DNA of 64,000 nucleotides. It comes from Rhizobium sp. Root1212. GTDB taxonomy: Bacteria; Pseudomonadota; Alphaproteobacteria; Rhizobiales; Rhizobiaceae. The stretch lies in NCBI RefSeq assembly GCF_001424985.1, contig NZ_LMDA01000001.1, positions 1,187,599 through 1,251,598 of the forward strand, in the 5' to 3' direction. Numbering within the stretch: the stretch's first letter is position 1; each line of letters opens with the position of its first letter. The notes beneath the pieces were generated by a model, which saw only the letters and a list, made by a program, of their open reading frames with translations, was not told where the DNA came from and ran no database searches. Positions 17,872 to 27,576 of this stretch are shown here, piece after piece. The position numbers and the translations under genes were made by a program.

Positions 17872-19170
17872 ATGATCAAGAACATCACGATGACCGGCCT
17901 CGCGCTGGCTTTCTCCGCGACCTCCTCCTTTGCCGCGACCGATATCACCTGGTGGCACGGCATGGCCGGCCGCAACGGCGAAGTCATCAACGAAGTCGCC
18001 CAGAAGTTCAACGCCGCGCAGACCGCTTGCGCGCTCACCCCGGTTTCCAAGGGCACCTATGAGGAAGCGCTGGCGTCCGGCATTGCCGCCTTCCGTTCGG
18101 GCGAACAGCCGAACATCCTGCAGGTGTTCGACGCCGGTGCTGCCACGATCATCAACGCCAAGGGCGCCGTCATCCCGGCCGAAGACCTGATCACCAAGGC
18201 AGGCTACAGCTTCGACCGCAATGCCTTCATCGACGGCGTGCGTTATTTCTACGCCGACAGCGACGGCAAGTTCGTCGGCATGCCGTTCAATTCCTCGGCG
18301 CCGATCATGTACATCAACGACGAAGCCCTGAAGAAGGCCGGCGTCGAAGCCCCGAAGACCTGGGAAGAGTTCGAAGCGATCGCGCCGAAGCTCAAGGAAG
18401 CCGGCTACATCCCGCTCGTCCAGTCGCAGCTCACCTGGCAGTTCACCGAGAACTTCTTCTCGCGCAATAACATCCAGTTCGCCACCAACAACAACGGCTA
18501 CGACAGCGTTGTCGACACTGAGCTGAAGGTCACCGACCCGAACCTCGTCATGATGTTCGAAAAGCTGAAGTCCTGGGCCGATCAGGGCTATTTCGCCTAC
18601 TACGGCGCCGGCTGGAACGATAACCAGAAGATGTTCGAAGAAAACAAGGCCGCCCTCTGGATCGGCTCTTCCGGCTCCTTCGGCGGCCTGACCAAGACCG
18701 CCCAGATGCCGTTCTCGGCCGATTTCCTGCCCTATTGGGGTTCGATCAACGGCGCGGGCACCTCGTCCTTCATCGGCGGCGCTGCCCTGTTTGCCATGGC
18801 TGGCAAGTCGGACGCCGAAAACAAGTGCGTCGCCGACTTCTTCCAGTTCCTGACCTCGCCGGAAATTCAGGTCTTCTATCATGAAGCCACGGGTTACGTT
18901 GCCATCACCAAGGCAGCCTACGAAATGGCCAAGAAGGAAGGCTACTACGAGAAGAAGCCTGCCGCCGAAGTCGGCATCAAGCAGCTGATGCTGCCGGCCG
19001 GCGAATGGTCGAAGGGTTATCGCCTGGGCTTCTACCCGCAGATCCGTGAAATCATGGAACGCGAATACGGCCGCATCTTTGCGGGCGAAGTCTCCGTCAA
19101 GGACGCCTTCGACACGATCGAGAAGGAAGGCAACGAACTTCTCGCCCGTTTTGCGAAGACGGCTGGCTGA
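17872..19170 (+). CDS. ugpB: sn-Glycerol-3-phosphate ABC transporter substrate-binding protein
   Basis: A periplasmic binding protein (432 residues) with a short signal peptide (1-21, FAA cleavage). The typical UgpB sequence TDITWWHGMAGRNGEVINEVAQKFN starts the mature part, and later features include GSSGSFGG and WGSINGAGTSSFIGGAALFAMAG. AAGGAACTGCC places the ribosome site just before the ATG at 17872. It captures glycerol-3-phosphate or glycerophosphodiesters for the UgpAEC permease encoded next. Its promoter must lie within or before the palindromic element immediately upstream. Confidence 0.93.
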   Translation: MIKNITMTGLALAFSATSSFAATDITWWHGMAGRNGEVINEVAQKFNAAQTACALTPVSKGTYEEALASGIAAFRSGEQPNILQVFDAGAATIINAKGAVIPAEDLITKAGYSFDRNAFIDGVRYFYADSDGKFVGMPFNSSAPIMYINDEALKKAGVEAPKTWEEFEAIAPKLKEAGYIPLVQSQLTWQFTENFFSRNNIQFATNNNGYDSVVDTELKVTDPNLVMMFEKLKSWADQGYFAYYGAGWNDNQKMFEENKAALWIGSSGSFGGLTKTAQMPFSADFLPYWGSINGAGTSSFIGGAALFAMAGKSDAENKCVADFFQFLTSPEIQVFYHEATGYVAITKAAYEMAKKEGYYEKKPAAEVGIKQLMLPAGEWSKGYRLGFYPQIREIMEREYGRIFAGEVSVKDAFDTIEKEGNELLARFAKTAG

Positions 19171-19183
19171 TAGGGTACTGGCT

Positions 19184-19443
19184 TCCCTTCTCCCCCCTGC
19201 GGGGGAGAAGGTGGCCGAAGGCCGGATGAAGGGGTGTTTCCGCGCATTCTGAATGTGCCGCTTTACCCCCTTCTGCCGTGTCGGGCATCTCCCCTCAAGG
19301 GGGGAGATCACAAGAGGCAAACCCTCGCTTGAAACGCAGTCAGGGAAAAGAAGAATCTCCCCCCTTGAGGGGGAGATGTCACGAAGTGACAGAGGGGGAA
19401 TGCGGCAAGCACCGAACCATCCCCCAGCACTCCCTCAAGGGCC
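19184..19443. repeat. Dispersed palindromic repeats between ugpB and ugpA, copies 4 and 5
   Basis: Two tandem variants fill the 279-base ugpB-ugpA gap. The first has CCCTTCTCCCCCCTGC, GGGGGAGAAGGTGG and GGATGAAGGGG, then ATCTCCCCTCAAGGGGGGAG (about 19285-19308). The second has AATCTCCCCCCTTGAGGGGG and AGATGTCACGAAGTGACAGA. Strong hairpins inside an operon after the binding-protein gene are expected to lower downstream expression or protect the ugpB message, as REP elements do after malE; this effect is inferred. Confidence 0.7.
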
Positions 19444-19449
19444 AGACCA

Positions 19450-20430
19450 ATGACGCACGCACCATCCCTCTCCCCGACCAGCGCGGCGCCGACAACGGCC
19501 GCCGGCTTTTTCCGTCGTTTCCGCTCCGCCCCCTCCGAGCCGCATTTCGCCAAGCGCGTGCAATTCTCCTCGCCCTTTCTGCCCTATTTCTTCCTCGCCC
19601 CGCAGATGGCGATCATCTTCACCTTCTTCTATTGGCCGTCCGTGCAGGCGATCCAGTCGTCCTTCTACCTCGAAGACCCCTTCGGCTTCGGCTCCACCTT
19701 CGTCGGCATCAGCAACTACACCGATGTCCTGAAATCCACGGAATATCTCGGCATCGCCCGCTTCACCGCCGTCTTCACCGCTGTTGTCACCTTCTTCTCG
19801 CTCGCCATCGGCCTGTTGCTCGCCGTCAAGGCCGACGGTGTCATCCGCGGCAATGCCACCTACAAGACGTTGCTCATCTGGGTCTACGCCATCGCCCCGC
19901 CGGTCGCAGGCCTCATGGGCATGATGCTGTTCGACCAGCACATCGGCCCCTTGGTGAAATTCGTCGCCCTGTTCGGCTGGGACATGAAGGTCGGGCTCAA
20001 CTACACCGACACCGCAACCGCGATGATCATCGTTTCCATCTGGAAGCAGATCCCCTACAATTTCATCTTCTTCCTCTCCGGCCTGCAGGGCATCCCGGTT
20101 TCCGTGCGTGAAGCCGCCCTCATGGACTGCCGCTCCGGTTTCCGCCGCTTCCGGACCGTCATCCTGCCCTTGCTTGCGCCGACCGCCTTCTTCCTCCTGA
20201 TCATCAACACCACCTACGCCCTGTTCGACACCTTCGGCGTCATCGACGTGATGGTGAAGGACAAGGCCGCCAACAACCCGATCACGCTGGTCTACAAGGT
20301 CTATATGGACGGCTTCCGCGGCAACGATCTCGGCGGTTCCTCCGCCCAGTCGGTCATCCTGATGATCATCGTCTTCGTGCTCACCATCTTCCAGTTCCGC
20401 TTCATCGAGCGGCGCGTCCACTACAGCTGA
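19450..20430 (+). CDS. ugpA: sn-Glycerol-3-phosphate ABC transporter permease
   Basis: A 326-residue inner-membrane subunit of the MalF type: cytoplasmic N-terminal extension, first helix near QMAIIFTFFYWPSVQAI, and the EAA loop SVREAALMDCRSGFRRFRTVILP that contacts the ATPase. It pairs with UgpE. It is 14 bases upstream of ugpE and separated from ugpB by palindromic repeats. Confidence 0.93.
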   Translation: MTHAPSLSPTSAAPTTAAGFFRRFRSAPSEPHFAKRVQFSSPFLPYFFLAPQMAIIFTFFYWPSVQAIQSSFYLEDPFGFGSTFVGISNYTDVLKSTEYLGIARFTAVFTAVVTFFSLAIGLLLAVKADGVIRGNATYKTLLIWVYAIAPPVAGLMGMMLFDQHIGPLVKFVALFGWDMKVGLNYTDTATAMIIVSIWKQIPYNFIFFLSGLQGIPVSVREAALMDCRSGFRRFRTVILPLLAPTAFFLLIINTTYALFDTFGVIDVMVKDKAANNPITLVYKVYMDGFRGNDLGGSSAQSVILMIIVFVLTIFQFRFIERRVHYS

Positions 20431-20444
20431 GCGGGAGGGAAACC

Positions 20445-21287
20445 ATGCAGCGCGCCAAACTCTTCGATCATGTCATCCTGCTGATGGGCGTCTTCATCAT
20501 GATCGGCCCGCTGGTCGTCGCCCTGATGACCTCCAGCCACGAGGCCGCCGACATCCACCGCAACGGCCTTTCCATCCTGCCCGGCGGCCATTTCGTTGAG
20601 ACCTACCAGACGGTGCTCACCAAGCAGGGCGGCTTTACCGGCAAGATCACCGGCCTCAGGATGATGATGAACTCCCTCATCCTCGGCCTCGGTTTCGCCG
20701 CCGGCAAGATCATCCTGTCGATGCTCGCGGCCTACGCGCTGGTCTATTTCCGCTTCCGTTTCGCCACCATCACCTTCTGGATGATCTTCACGACGCTGCT
20801 CCTGCCGCTCGAAGTCCGCATCCTGCCCTCCTACGAGGTCATGAACACACTGCACCTGACGAATACCTATACGGGCCTTATCGTGCCCCTTCTGGCGTCC
20901 GCCACCGGCACCTTCTATTTCCGCCAGTTCTTCAAATCGATCCCCGACGAACTGCTCGAAGCCGCCCGCATCGACGGCGCCGGCCCCTTCAAATTCTTCA
21001 TCGATGTGATCGTGCCGCTGTCGAAGACGATGATGGCCGCGATCTTCATCATCATGTTCGTCTATGGCTGGAACCAGTATCTCTGGCCGACGCTGATGAC
21101 GACCGACGAGAGCTTCTTCACGTTGGTCCGCGGCATCAAGCAGATCCTGCTCGTCTGGGTCGGCTCCAACATTCCCGATTACAACGAGGCCTTTGCCCTG
21201 GCGATCCTCGCCATGCTGCCGCCTGTGATGATCGTCATGATCTTCCAGCGCTGGTTCATCAAAGGTCTCACGGAAAGCGACAAATAA
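20445..21287 (+). CDS. ugpE: sn-Glycerol-3-phosphate ABC transporter permease
   Basis: A 280-residue MalG-type permease: first helix [21 protein letters not shown], the EAA loop [23 protein letters not shown] near the ATPase interface, and a C-terminal [27 protein letters not shown] precedes its ATG. It forms the transmembrane heterodimer with UgpA. Confidence 0.94.
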   Translation: MQRAKLFDHVILLMGVFIMIGPLVVALMTSSHEAADIHRNGLSILPGGHFVETYQTVLTKQGGFTGKITGLRMMMNSLILGLGFAAGKIILSMLAAYALVYFRFRFATITFWMIFTTLLLPLEVRILPSYEVMNTLHLTNTYTGLIVPLLASATGTFYFRQFFKSIPDELLEAARIDGAGPFKFFIDVIVPLSKTMMAAIFIIMFVYGWNQYLWPTLMTTDESFFTLVRGIKQILLVWVGSNIPDYNEAFALAILAMLPPVMIVMIFQRWFIKGLTESDK

Positions 21288-21298
21288 AGGAACGCCCC

Positions 21299-22414
21299 AT
21301 GTCAGCGATCAACATCACCAATGTTTCGAAGATCTATGCCGGCGGCGTCGAGGCGGTGAAATCCGTGTCGATCGATATCGCCGATGGCGAGTTCATCGTG
21401 CTCGTCGGCCCCTCCGGCTGCGGCAAGTCCACGCTTCTGCGCATGGTCGCCGGCCTCGAAACCATCTCGAAGGGCACCGTCGAAATCGGCGACCGCATCG
21501 TCAACACCGTCGAGCCGGCCGAACGCGACATCGCCATGGTCTTCCAGAACTACGCGCTCTACCCGCACATGACCGTCTACGACAATCTCGCCTACGGCGT
21601 CAAGAACCGCGGCACCCCCAAGGCCGAGATCGACGCCCGCGTCACTGAGGCCGCCCGCATGCTGCAGCTCGAAAAATACCTCGATCGCAAGCCCCGCGCG
21701 CTTTCCGGCGGCCAGCGCCAGCGCGTCGCCATGGGCCGCGCCATCGTGCGCAAACCCGCCGCCTTCCTCTTCGACGAGCCGCTGTCGAACCTCGACGCGA
21801 AACTGCGCGTCTCCATGCGCGGCGAAATCAAGCAACTGCAAAAACGCCTCGGCACCACCTCGATCTACGTCACCCACGACCAGCTCGAAGCCATGACGCT
21901 CGCCGACCGCCTCGTGGTCCTCAACGGCGGCGAGATCGAACAGATCGGCCGCCCCCTCGACGTCTACCACTCCCCCGCCTCCACCTTCGTCGCCAGCTTC
22001 ATCGGCTCTCCCGCCATGAACCTGCTCCGCGCCAACCGCGAGGGTAACCGCCTGCATTTCGGCTCCCAGACGCTGGAAACCGACCGCCTCTCGACATTGC
22101 CCACCGAACTCACCATCGGCCTGCGCGCCGAAGATCTGCGCATCGCGCAAGCCGGCGAACAATCCCTCACCCTGAAGATCGATTACGTCGAAGAACTCGG
22201 CGCCCAGCGCCTCGTCCACGGCAATGTGGATGGCAAGGCGATCACGGCCGCCCTCTCCCCGGAAATCGAGCTTGCCGACACTATCGCGCTGACGATCGCG
22301 CCGTCGCGCCTGCATTTCTTCGACCCCACGACCGGCAAGCGGCTGCCGCGTCCCCTCGACGCGTGCACCTCCACGCTGCCGCAGGCGACGATGCTGGAGC
22401 CAGCGGCCGGATAA
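21299..22414 (+). CDS. ugpC: sn-Glycerol-3-phosphate ABC transporter ATP-binding protein
   Basis: A 371-residue MalK-type ATPase: Walker [10 protein letters not shown] near residue 37, Q-loop [12 protein letters not shown], signature LSGGQRQR, Walker [13 protein letters not shown] and H-loop THDQ. These are followed by a C-terminal TOBE/regulatory domain ([11 protein letters not shown]...) that may mediate control. It energises import by UgpBAE. It starts 11 bases after ugpE with AAGGAA before the ATG and closes the operon. Confidence 0.95.
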   Translation: MSAINITNVSKIYAGGVEAVKSVSIDIADGEFIVLVGPSGCGKSTLLRMVAGLETISKGTVEIGDRIVNTVEPAERDIAMVFQNYALYPHMTVYDNLAYGVKNRGTPKAEIDARVTEAARMLQLEKYLDRKPRALSGGQRQRVAMGRAIVRKPAAFLFDEPLSNLDAKLRVSMRGEIKQLQKRLGTTSIYVTHDQLEAMTLADRLVVLNGGEIEQIGRPLDVYHSPASTFVASFIGSPAMNLLRANREGNRLHFGSQTLETDRLSTLPTELTIGLRAEDLRIAQAGEQSLTLKIDYVEELGAQRLVHGNVDGKAITAALSPEIELADTIALTIAPSRLHFFDPTTGKRLPRPLDACTSTLPQATMLEPAAG

Positions 22415-22439
22415 CAGGCCGCCGGTTTTCCGGTTTCAG

Positions 22440-23621
22440 CTAAACCGCTTCCCCCACGTGCTTCAGCCGCAGCACCAGCGGCACCGACAGCGCATAAACC
22501 ACGACCACAGCCAGCCAGATCGCCCCCGGCCAAACGTCGCGAAACACGAAATAGACGCTCGAAAACCCGAGCGGCGCAACGATCGAGGCAAGGCTGACGG
22601 CCGAGGCCAGCACGCCTTGAAACTGCCCCTGCCGCCCCTCTTCCACCTGCCGTGTCGCCAGCGACTGCAGCGCCGGAACCCCGATCCCGCCGAGCGCAAA
22701 CACCGGCATGATCGCGAAGATCATCCAGCCCTGCGTCGCAAACGCCATGACGCCCAGTGCCAGACACACCCCGGCAACCCCCGCAAGAATAGCGGCCCGC
22801 TCCCCAAGCAGCTTCACCGCCGGCCCCGGAAGAAAGGCCTGCGCCAGCGTCTGACAAATCCCGAATGCCCCGAGCGAAAGCCCGATCCACAGCCCGTTCC
22901 AGTGAAAACTGTCGCTCCCCCACAGCGCCCAGCAGGTGCCGTAGGCCTCTCCCGTGGCACTGAAGACGAAAAAGATCAGGATAAACGGCAGCACGCGTTT
23001 CACCGAAAACACCCAGCGCAAGGGGCCGAGCGGATTGAGCGCCGCAAGATCGATCCTCTCCCGGCTCGGTATGCACGATTCCGGCAGCAGAAACAGCGCC
23101 ATCAGCAGATTGCCCCCGTTCAGCACCGCCGCCGCAACAAAGGGCAGCCGCACCCAGTGGTGGCCCAGCACCCCGCCCAGCACAGGCCCGATAATGAACC
23201 CGATGCCAAACATGGCGTTGAACAGCCCGAACCGCCGGGCGCGCTGATCCTCCGTGGAAATATCGGTGATATAGGCCATCGCCACGGAGATATTGGCGCT
23301 CGTCAGCCCGGCAATGGCACGACCGAGAAAGAGCACGGCAAGATTGGGCGCAAGCGCCAGCAGCAGATAATTGACCGCCGCGCCGCCGAGCGAAATCAAC
23401 AGCACCGGCCGCCGCCCCAGACGGTCACTGAGCGCACCGAGCACCGGCGCGAAGACGAACTGCATGGCCGCATAAAGCGCCGTCATCGTGCCGATAGCAG
23501 GCGCGACGTTCTGACTTTGGGAGACCTCCTGCAGAAGGGAGGGGAGGATGGGAAAGATAAGCCCGATACCGACGGCATCGAGAATAATGGCTGTGAAAAT
23601 AACGATAAGAGACCTGTTCAT
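22440..23621 (-). CDS. MFS efflux transporter, tetracycline-resistance (TetA) type
   Basis: A 393-residue, 12-helix major facilitator. The N-terminus MNRSLIVIFTAIILDAVGIGLIFPILP has the D-x-x-G-x-G-x-x-P pattern of 12-TM TetA drug-proton antiporters, and GALSDRLGRRPVLL is the loop 2-3 motif A. The ATG at 23621 is used because upstream in-frame sequence is not membrane-like. No tetR-type repressor sits beside it, unlike true tetA loci, so the substrate may be another drug or metabolite. It converges with ugpC. Confidence 0.85.
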   Translation of the reverse strand: MNRSLIVIFTAIILDAVGIGLIFPILPSLLQEVSQSQNVAPAIGTMTALYAAMQFVFAPVLGALSDRLGRRPVLLISLGGAAVNYLLLALAPNLAVLFLGRAIAGLTSANISVAMAYITDISTEDQRARRFGLFNAMFGIGFIIGPVLGGVLGHHWVRLPFVAAAVLNGGNLLMALFLLPESCIPSRERIDLAALNPLGPLRWVFSVKRVLPFILIFFVFSATGEAYGTCWALWGSDSFHWNGLWIGLSLGAFGICQTLAQAFLPGPAVKLLGERAAILAGVAGVCLALGVMAFATQGWMIFAIMPVFALGGIGVPALQSLATRQVEEGRQGQFQGVLASAVSLASIVAPLGFSSVYFVFRDVWPGAIWLAVVVVYALSVPLVLRLKHVGEAV

Positions 23622-23875
23622 GACGCGTTCCAATCGACGCAGGCGCAAGACGTCATGAGGACGCCGATGGCTTGCGAGGAGCCTGACGAAATCAGGCGGG
23701 ATTTTAGGGAAACGCTGGCCGAACCATGCGCACATGGATGGCGTGTACTCGGCCGCTCGGGGACTGATCGTCCATTTGCCGCCCAAAAAGAGCGGAGCGG
23801 CCGCTTTTCGCGACAGGCGATATTTACGTCAGAACAGCGCGCCCGGCAAGCCGTCCCGGCCGCTTGGACCGGCGC

Positions 23876-24298
23876 CTACACGAGCCGCCTTCCATCCGCA
23901 TCGATCACCGGCTCGCCGTCCTCCTTGAAAAACGCTCCGTTACGGGTGGGCGGAAGCACGTCCAGAACCCGCTCCGAAGGCCGGCTGAGACGGGTGCCGA
24001 TGGGCGTCACGACAAAGGGACGATTGATCAGGATCGGGTTTGCAAGCATGGCATCCAGCAATTGATCGTCCGTCAGCGCCGGATCGCCAAGACCGAGATC
24101 CGCGTAAAGGCTCTCCTTGTCACGCATCGCCTGCCGAACGCTCAAGCCTGCCGCCGCAATCATCTTCGCCAGCTCGTCCCGCTGCGGCGGGGTTTTCAGA
24201 TACTCGATCACCTGGGGTTCGATCCCCGCATGGCGGATCAGCGCCAGCGTGTTGCGGGAGGTGCCGCAGTCCGGGTTGTGATAGAGGATGACATGCAT
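23876..24298 (-). CDS. arsC: Glutaredoxin-dependent arsenate reductase
   Basis: 140 residues of the ArsC/Spx thioredoxin-fold family. YHNPDCGTSRNTL contains the catalytic C11, VIEYLKTPP is the family strand, and NPILINRPFV with TPIGTRLSRPSE supplies the anion-binding arginines. It reduces As(V) to As(III) using glutathione and glutaredoxin. It is two bases from aqpS in the arsR-aqpS-arsC operon. gshB lies nearby on the other side, which is a convenient but possibly coincidental neighbour. Confidence 0.95.
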   Translation of the reverse strand: MHVILYHNPDCGTSRNTLALIRHAGIEPQVIEYLKTPPQRDELAKMIAAAGLSVRQAMRDKESLYADLGLGDPALTDDQLLDAMLANPILINRPFVVTPIGTRLSRPSERVLDVLPPTRNGAFFKEDGEPVIDADGRRLV

Positions 24299-24300
24299 TG

Positions 24301-24993
24301 TCACGCCCTTTCTGTTTGAGAAACGGGAGATGCGCCGGCCCCCGAAAACAGCCATCCGCAAAGCCCGACCGCCACCAGCGCGCCGCAGAACTGGGCGATA
24401 GCGAATGCCGGAACATCGACGGGACGGATGCCGGAAAAACTGTCCGTAAAACTCCGCGCGATCGTCACCGCCGGATTGGCAAAGGACGTGGAAGCCGTGA
24501 ACCAATAGGCCGCCACGATATAGAGGCTGACAAGCAACGGCACCGCATCGCTTTTGAACCGCACTCCCCCGAGGATCGTCAGGAGCAACCCGAAGCCGGC
24601 AACCAACTCCGCACTCCACTGGCCCCATCCCGTTCGCACCGTTCCGGAGACCTGAACAAGCGGCAAATCGAACATCAGATGCGCAAGCCCCGTCCCGAGG
24701 ATTGCGCCGATGACCTGCGCGACCATGTAGGGAAGGACATCCCTGCCCGCATGCTGGCGAGCTGCCGCGAGCGCCAGGCTGACGGCGGGATTGAAATGCG
24801 CGCCGGAGACCGGCCCGAGGATCGTGATCAGCACAACCAGCATCGCCCCCGTCGGTATCGTGTTGGCGAGCAGGGCAAGCGCGCCGTCATCCGTCAGGCG
24901 ATCGGCCATCACGCCTGAGCCGACGACGGTGGCGACCAGCATGCCGGTCCCAAGCATTTCCGCGACAAGCCGGCGGGAAAGCGTCGGCGTCAT
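24301..24993 (-). CDS. aqpS: Aquaglyceroporin, probable arsenite channel
   Basis: A 230-residue MIP-family channel with both pore signatures: GAHFNPAVSLAL and TSFANPAVTIARSF. As in Sinorhizobium meliloti, where AqpS replaces the ArsB pump, it lies between arsR and arsC, so arsenite produced by ArsC should leave the cell by facilitated diffusion. The ATG at 24993 overlaps the arsR stop by four bases (ATGA). No arsB, acr3 or arsH is present in the window. Confidence 0.93.
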   Translation of the reverse strand: MTPTLSRRLVAEMLGTGMLVATVVGSGVMADRLTDDGALALLANTIPTGAMLVVLITILGPVSGAHFNPAVSLALAAARQHAGRDVLPYMVAQVIGAILGTGLAHLMFDLPLVQVSGTVRTGWGQWSAELVAGFGLLLTILGGVRFKSDAVPLLVSLYIVAAYWFTASTSFANPAVTIARSFTDSFSGIRPVDVPAFAIAQFCGALVAVGLCGWLFSGAGASPVSQTERA

Positions 24994-25322
24994 CCGCAAC
25001 ACGACACCGCCGAAACCGCCGGAGCGCAAATCTCGGGATGCCCGCCGCAACAGTCCTCCAGAAGAAACTGCACCAGATCCCGCAAGGCATCGTAACGCGC
25101 GGTGTAGATGATGGAGCGGGATTCGCGATGCTGGCGCACCAGCCCCGAGTGGTCGAGTTCCTTGAGATGAAAGGAGAGATTGGAGGCGGATACGCCGGCT
25201 TTCTCCGCAAGCGCCCCCGCCGAAAGCCCGTCCGGCCCGGCCACGACGAGCATGCGCACGATCTGTAGCCGCGTTTCCTGCGCCAGCGCTCCGAAAGCGC
25301 CAAGGGCATGCCGCTCGTCCAT
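24990..25322 (-). CDS. arsR: ArsR-family metalloregulator of the ars operon
   Basis: A 110-residue winged-helix repressor: LGAFGALAQETRLQIVRML, AEKAGVSASNLSFHLKELDHSGLV (recognition helix) and a C-terminal cysteine cluster, DCCGGHPEICAP with a final SCCG, suited to As(III) binding in the C-terminal-site subclass. Derepression by arsenite is expected. The ATG at 25322 is one codon after a TTG at 25325 that has AAAGGA eight bases upstream, so either may be used. The start region itself lies inside a perfect operator palindrome. Confidence 0.92.
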   Translation of the reverse strand: MDERHALGAFGALAQETRLQIVRMLVVAGPDGLSAGALAEKAGVSASNLSFHLKELDHSGLVRQHRESRSIIYTARYDALRDLVQFLLEDCCGGHPEICAPAVSAVSCCG

Positions 25323-25354
25323 CAATTCAATAATCCTTTAAATGTTGAATTGAT
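25321..25354. promoter_or_regulatory. Probable ArsR operator overlapping the arsR start
   Basis: A perfect 10-base inverted repeat, ATCAATTCAA and TTGAATTGAT, is separated by 14 A/T-rich bases and includes the arsR start codon and its Shine-Dalgarno sequence. The ATTCAA/TTGAAT halves resemble known ArsR sites. Binding would block both transcription start and access to the ribosome site, giving autoregulation. Confidence 0.75.
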
Positions 25355-25973
25355 CAAATACCCCACCTCGACCCCTTCGGCAAGCACCCCTCGCCACAGG
25401 CATCGTCAACGGTCAGCCCGAATGCAAGACAGCGACAAAGGTCTGGCAGGCCGTTGAAAAAATCCTCCCCGCAAATCCCCGCCCCATCCGCCCGTGACAC
25501 ACTCCTGCCGTCCCGCCATCGGATACACCGGAGAGCGTTGCCGGCGAGGCGGGGCCGGTGCCTTCGGTCTGTGTTTGAAACGCAGGCGCGACCGAAGGGG
25601 CCTGCAGAAAATGGTTTCCCTCCCGTTTGAAAGAGAGCGGGGCGTGCCTGTGGGGCACACAGGAAAACGGCCAAACAGCCGTCTTCGCAGAGGAACCGGA
25701 GTTGCAGGTAAAAACCACCGAAACGGGACACATCGCGTGTCACCACTCTACCAATCCCTGAGGCACCCGATGTGTCCCGGCCGATTGATCCCAAACCACG
25801 GGCGCCCGGCGCCGCGTGAACGCGGCAGCGCGCCCTGCCGGGCCGGGTCGGCGCAAAACCCTTCCGGCCAGCCGACGCACTTTCACCGAAACCGCAAAGA
25901 AATCTGTAGGTTTCCGCGACGACGATTTGATATAGACAGGCCCGACGCCTCACGATCAAACAGGAAATGTCCC
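25355..25973. other. Intergenic region before gshB with several hairpins
   Basis: A 619-base space with no convincing protein gene on either strand. It contains a perfect 12-base inverted repeat, CGGGACACATCG/CGATGTGTCCCG (25724-25735 and 25768-25779, loop 32), and smaller hairpins at about 25645-25662 (CCTGTG/CACAGG) and 25668-25685 (ACGGC/GCCGT). The final 60 bases should hold the gshB promoter. It could encode a structured RNA or be a decayed repeat; no known RNA family was recognised. Confidence 0.4.
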
Positions 25974-26921
25974 ATGGCAAGAATCGTCAATGTCGCCGTC
26001 CAGATGGACCACGTATCGGGCATCAACATCGCCGGCGATTCCACCTTCGCCATGAGCCTGGAAGCTCAAAACCGCGGCTACAAGCTCTTCCACTATACGC
26101 CGAACCAGCTTTCGCTGCGCGACGGCAAGGTCTACGCCACCGTCCAGCCGATGCAGCTGCGCGACGTCAAGGGCGACCACTACACACTCGGCGAGGCCGA
26201 ACGCATCGACCTCTCGACCATGGATGTAGTGCTGCTGCGCCAGGACCCGCCCTTCGACATGGCCTATATCACCTCCACCCATCTGCTGGAGCGCATCCAC
26301 CCTAAGACGCTGGTCGTCAACGACCCGGCCTGGGTGCGCAACTCGCCTGAAAAGATCTTCGTCACCGAATTCCCGGACCTGATGCCGAAGACCCTGATCA
26401 CCCGCGACCCTGCAGAAATCGCCAGCTTCCGCGCCGAGATGGGCGACATCATCCTGAAGCCGCTTTACGGCAACGGCGGCGCCGGCGTCTTCCATTCCGC
26501 CCGTGACGACCGCAACATGTCGTCGCTGCTCGAAATGTTCGGCCAGATGTTCCGCGAACCCTTCATCGCCCAGGAATACCTGCCGGCCGTGCGCAAGGGC
26601 GACAAGCGTATCCTGCTCGTCGACGGCGAACCGGTCGGCGCCATCAACCGCGTCCCCGCCGAAAACGACGCCCGCTCCAACATGCATGCCGGCGGCACGC
26701 CCATGCCGACGGAACTGACGGCTCGCGAACGCGAAATCTGCACCCGCATCGGCCCGGCCCTGCGCGAACGCGGCTTCCTCTTCGTCGGCATCGACGTGAT
26801 CGGCGACGTGATGACCGAAATCAACGTCACCTCCCCCACGGGCATCCGCGAGGTGAAGAAATTCGGCGGCGCCGACGTCGCTTCCCTGCTCTGGGATGCC
26901 ATCGAACGCAAACGCGCATAA
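25974..26921 (+). CDS. gshB: Glutathione synthetase
   Basis: An ATP-grasp ligase joining gamma-glutamylcysteine and glycine, the second step of glutathione synthesis, in the cytoplasm. 315 residues include [21 protein letters not shown] at the N-terminus, [15 protein letters not shown] (ATP-binding glycine loop), [32 protein letters not shown] and [19 protein letters not shown] (metal-binding E/N). AGGAAATGTCCC precedes the ATG at 25974. In related rhizobia gshB commonly follows rsmI-yraN; here the ugp/ars block lies between. Confidence 0.96.
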   Translation: MARIVNVAVQMDHVSGINIAGDSTFAMSLEAQNRGYKLFHYTPNQLSLRDGKVYATVQPMQLRDVKGDHYTLGEAERIDLSTMDVVLLRQDPPFDMAYITSTHLLERIHPKTLVVNDPAWVRNSPEKIFVTEFPDLMPKTLITRDPAEIASFRAEMGDIILKPLYGNGGAGVFHSARDDRNMSSLLEMFGQMFREPFIAQEYLPAVRKGDKRILLVDGEPVGAINRVPAENDARSNMHAGGTPMPTELTAREREICTRIGPALRERGFLFVGIDVIGDVMTEINVTSPTGIREVKKFGGADVASLLWDAIERKRA

Positions 26922-27576
26922 CGAAGACAACCCAACGCAAGCGGGCCTATGACAGAGCCGGCGCAGAGATCCCTCTGCGCCACTTCGCGCCGGACCTCCG
27001 AAAGACTGCCTCCCCGCGCTGCCACCGGCCACATGGCTCCTTCCGCACATCGGCTCTCACCGCACCACGACCCTTTCGGCGCAGAGGCCCGCCCTTCACA
27101 GCACCACAATCGAAAGCCCTGCAAACGTCCTTCCCGTCCGGCGTGAAGGCGGCACGCAGCCCAAAAGATCAAACGCCAGAACGGGCACCCGACCCGAAAT
27201 TCCCTCCCTTGCGTCCCCATGGAAAACCGAGGACGAAACAAGAGCGCAAACAGCTCCCGCCACGGAGACCGGCCCTCACCGCCCCATTTTCAAACTCGAA
27301 AAATTTCCGCTACGCAAACTCCCCGCCCGACCAGACGAGGCTATGATCGATATCAACGCAACCTGACAAGGAGTAAGCAGGTAACAGGCCGGTTGCTGCA
27401 CCCGGTTGTTCTCCTTTGTTCGCGCAAAACAACCTAGCACAACCCGAATAATCGTGTCCCGCGAAATCGTTCGACAATTGTTCTTGTTTTATTCCGCATT
27501 CCGTGCAAGATTTCCTCACACAACCTGATGAAAAGACGGAAACGGGCTTTAGCCGGCCTGATGCGGAGGGGCGGGC
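26922..27576. other. Long intergenic region between gshB and comM
   Basis: 655 bases without a supported gene. Just after gshB a perfect 9-base hairpin, GGCGCAGAG-ATCC-CTCTGCGCC (26960-26981), resembles a terminator without a U-tract. The middle is C-rich and featureless. Near 27365-27420 short inverted and direct repeats (AGGAG/CTCCT, CCGGTTG twice) suggest a comM leader; AGGGGCGGGC precedes the comM start. Confidence 0.45.

Noticed and set aside
22458-24065. A 535-codon plus-strand frame opposite the MFS gene
   Set aside because: Gln/His/Arg-rich shadow of a membrane-protein gene, without start site or domain.
25354-25980. A 208-codon minus-strand frame between arsR and gshB
   Set aside because: Arg/Gly/Cys-rich without domain or ribosome site, and it contains the hairpin-forming sequence.
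26922-27576. RNase P RNA, SRP RNA or tmRNA in the gshB-comM gap
   Set aside because: None of the conserved core sequences of these RNAs could be recognised on either strand.
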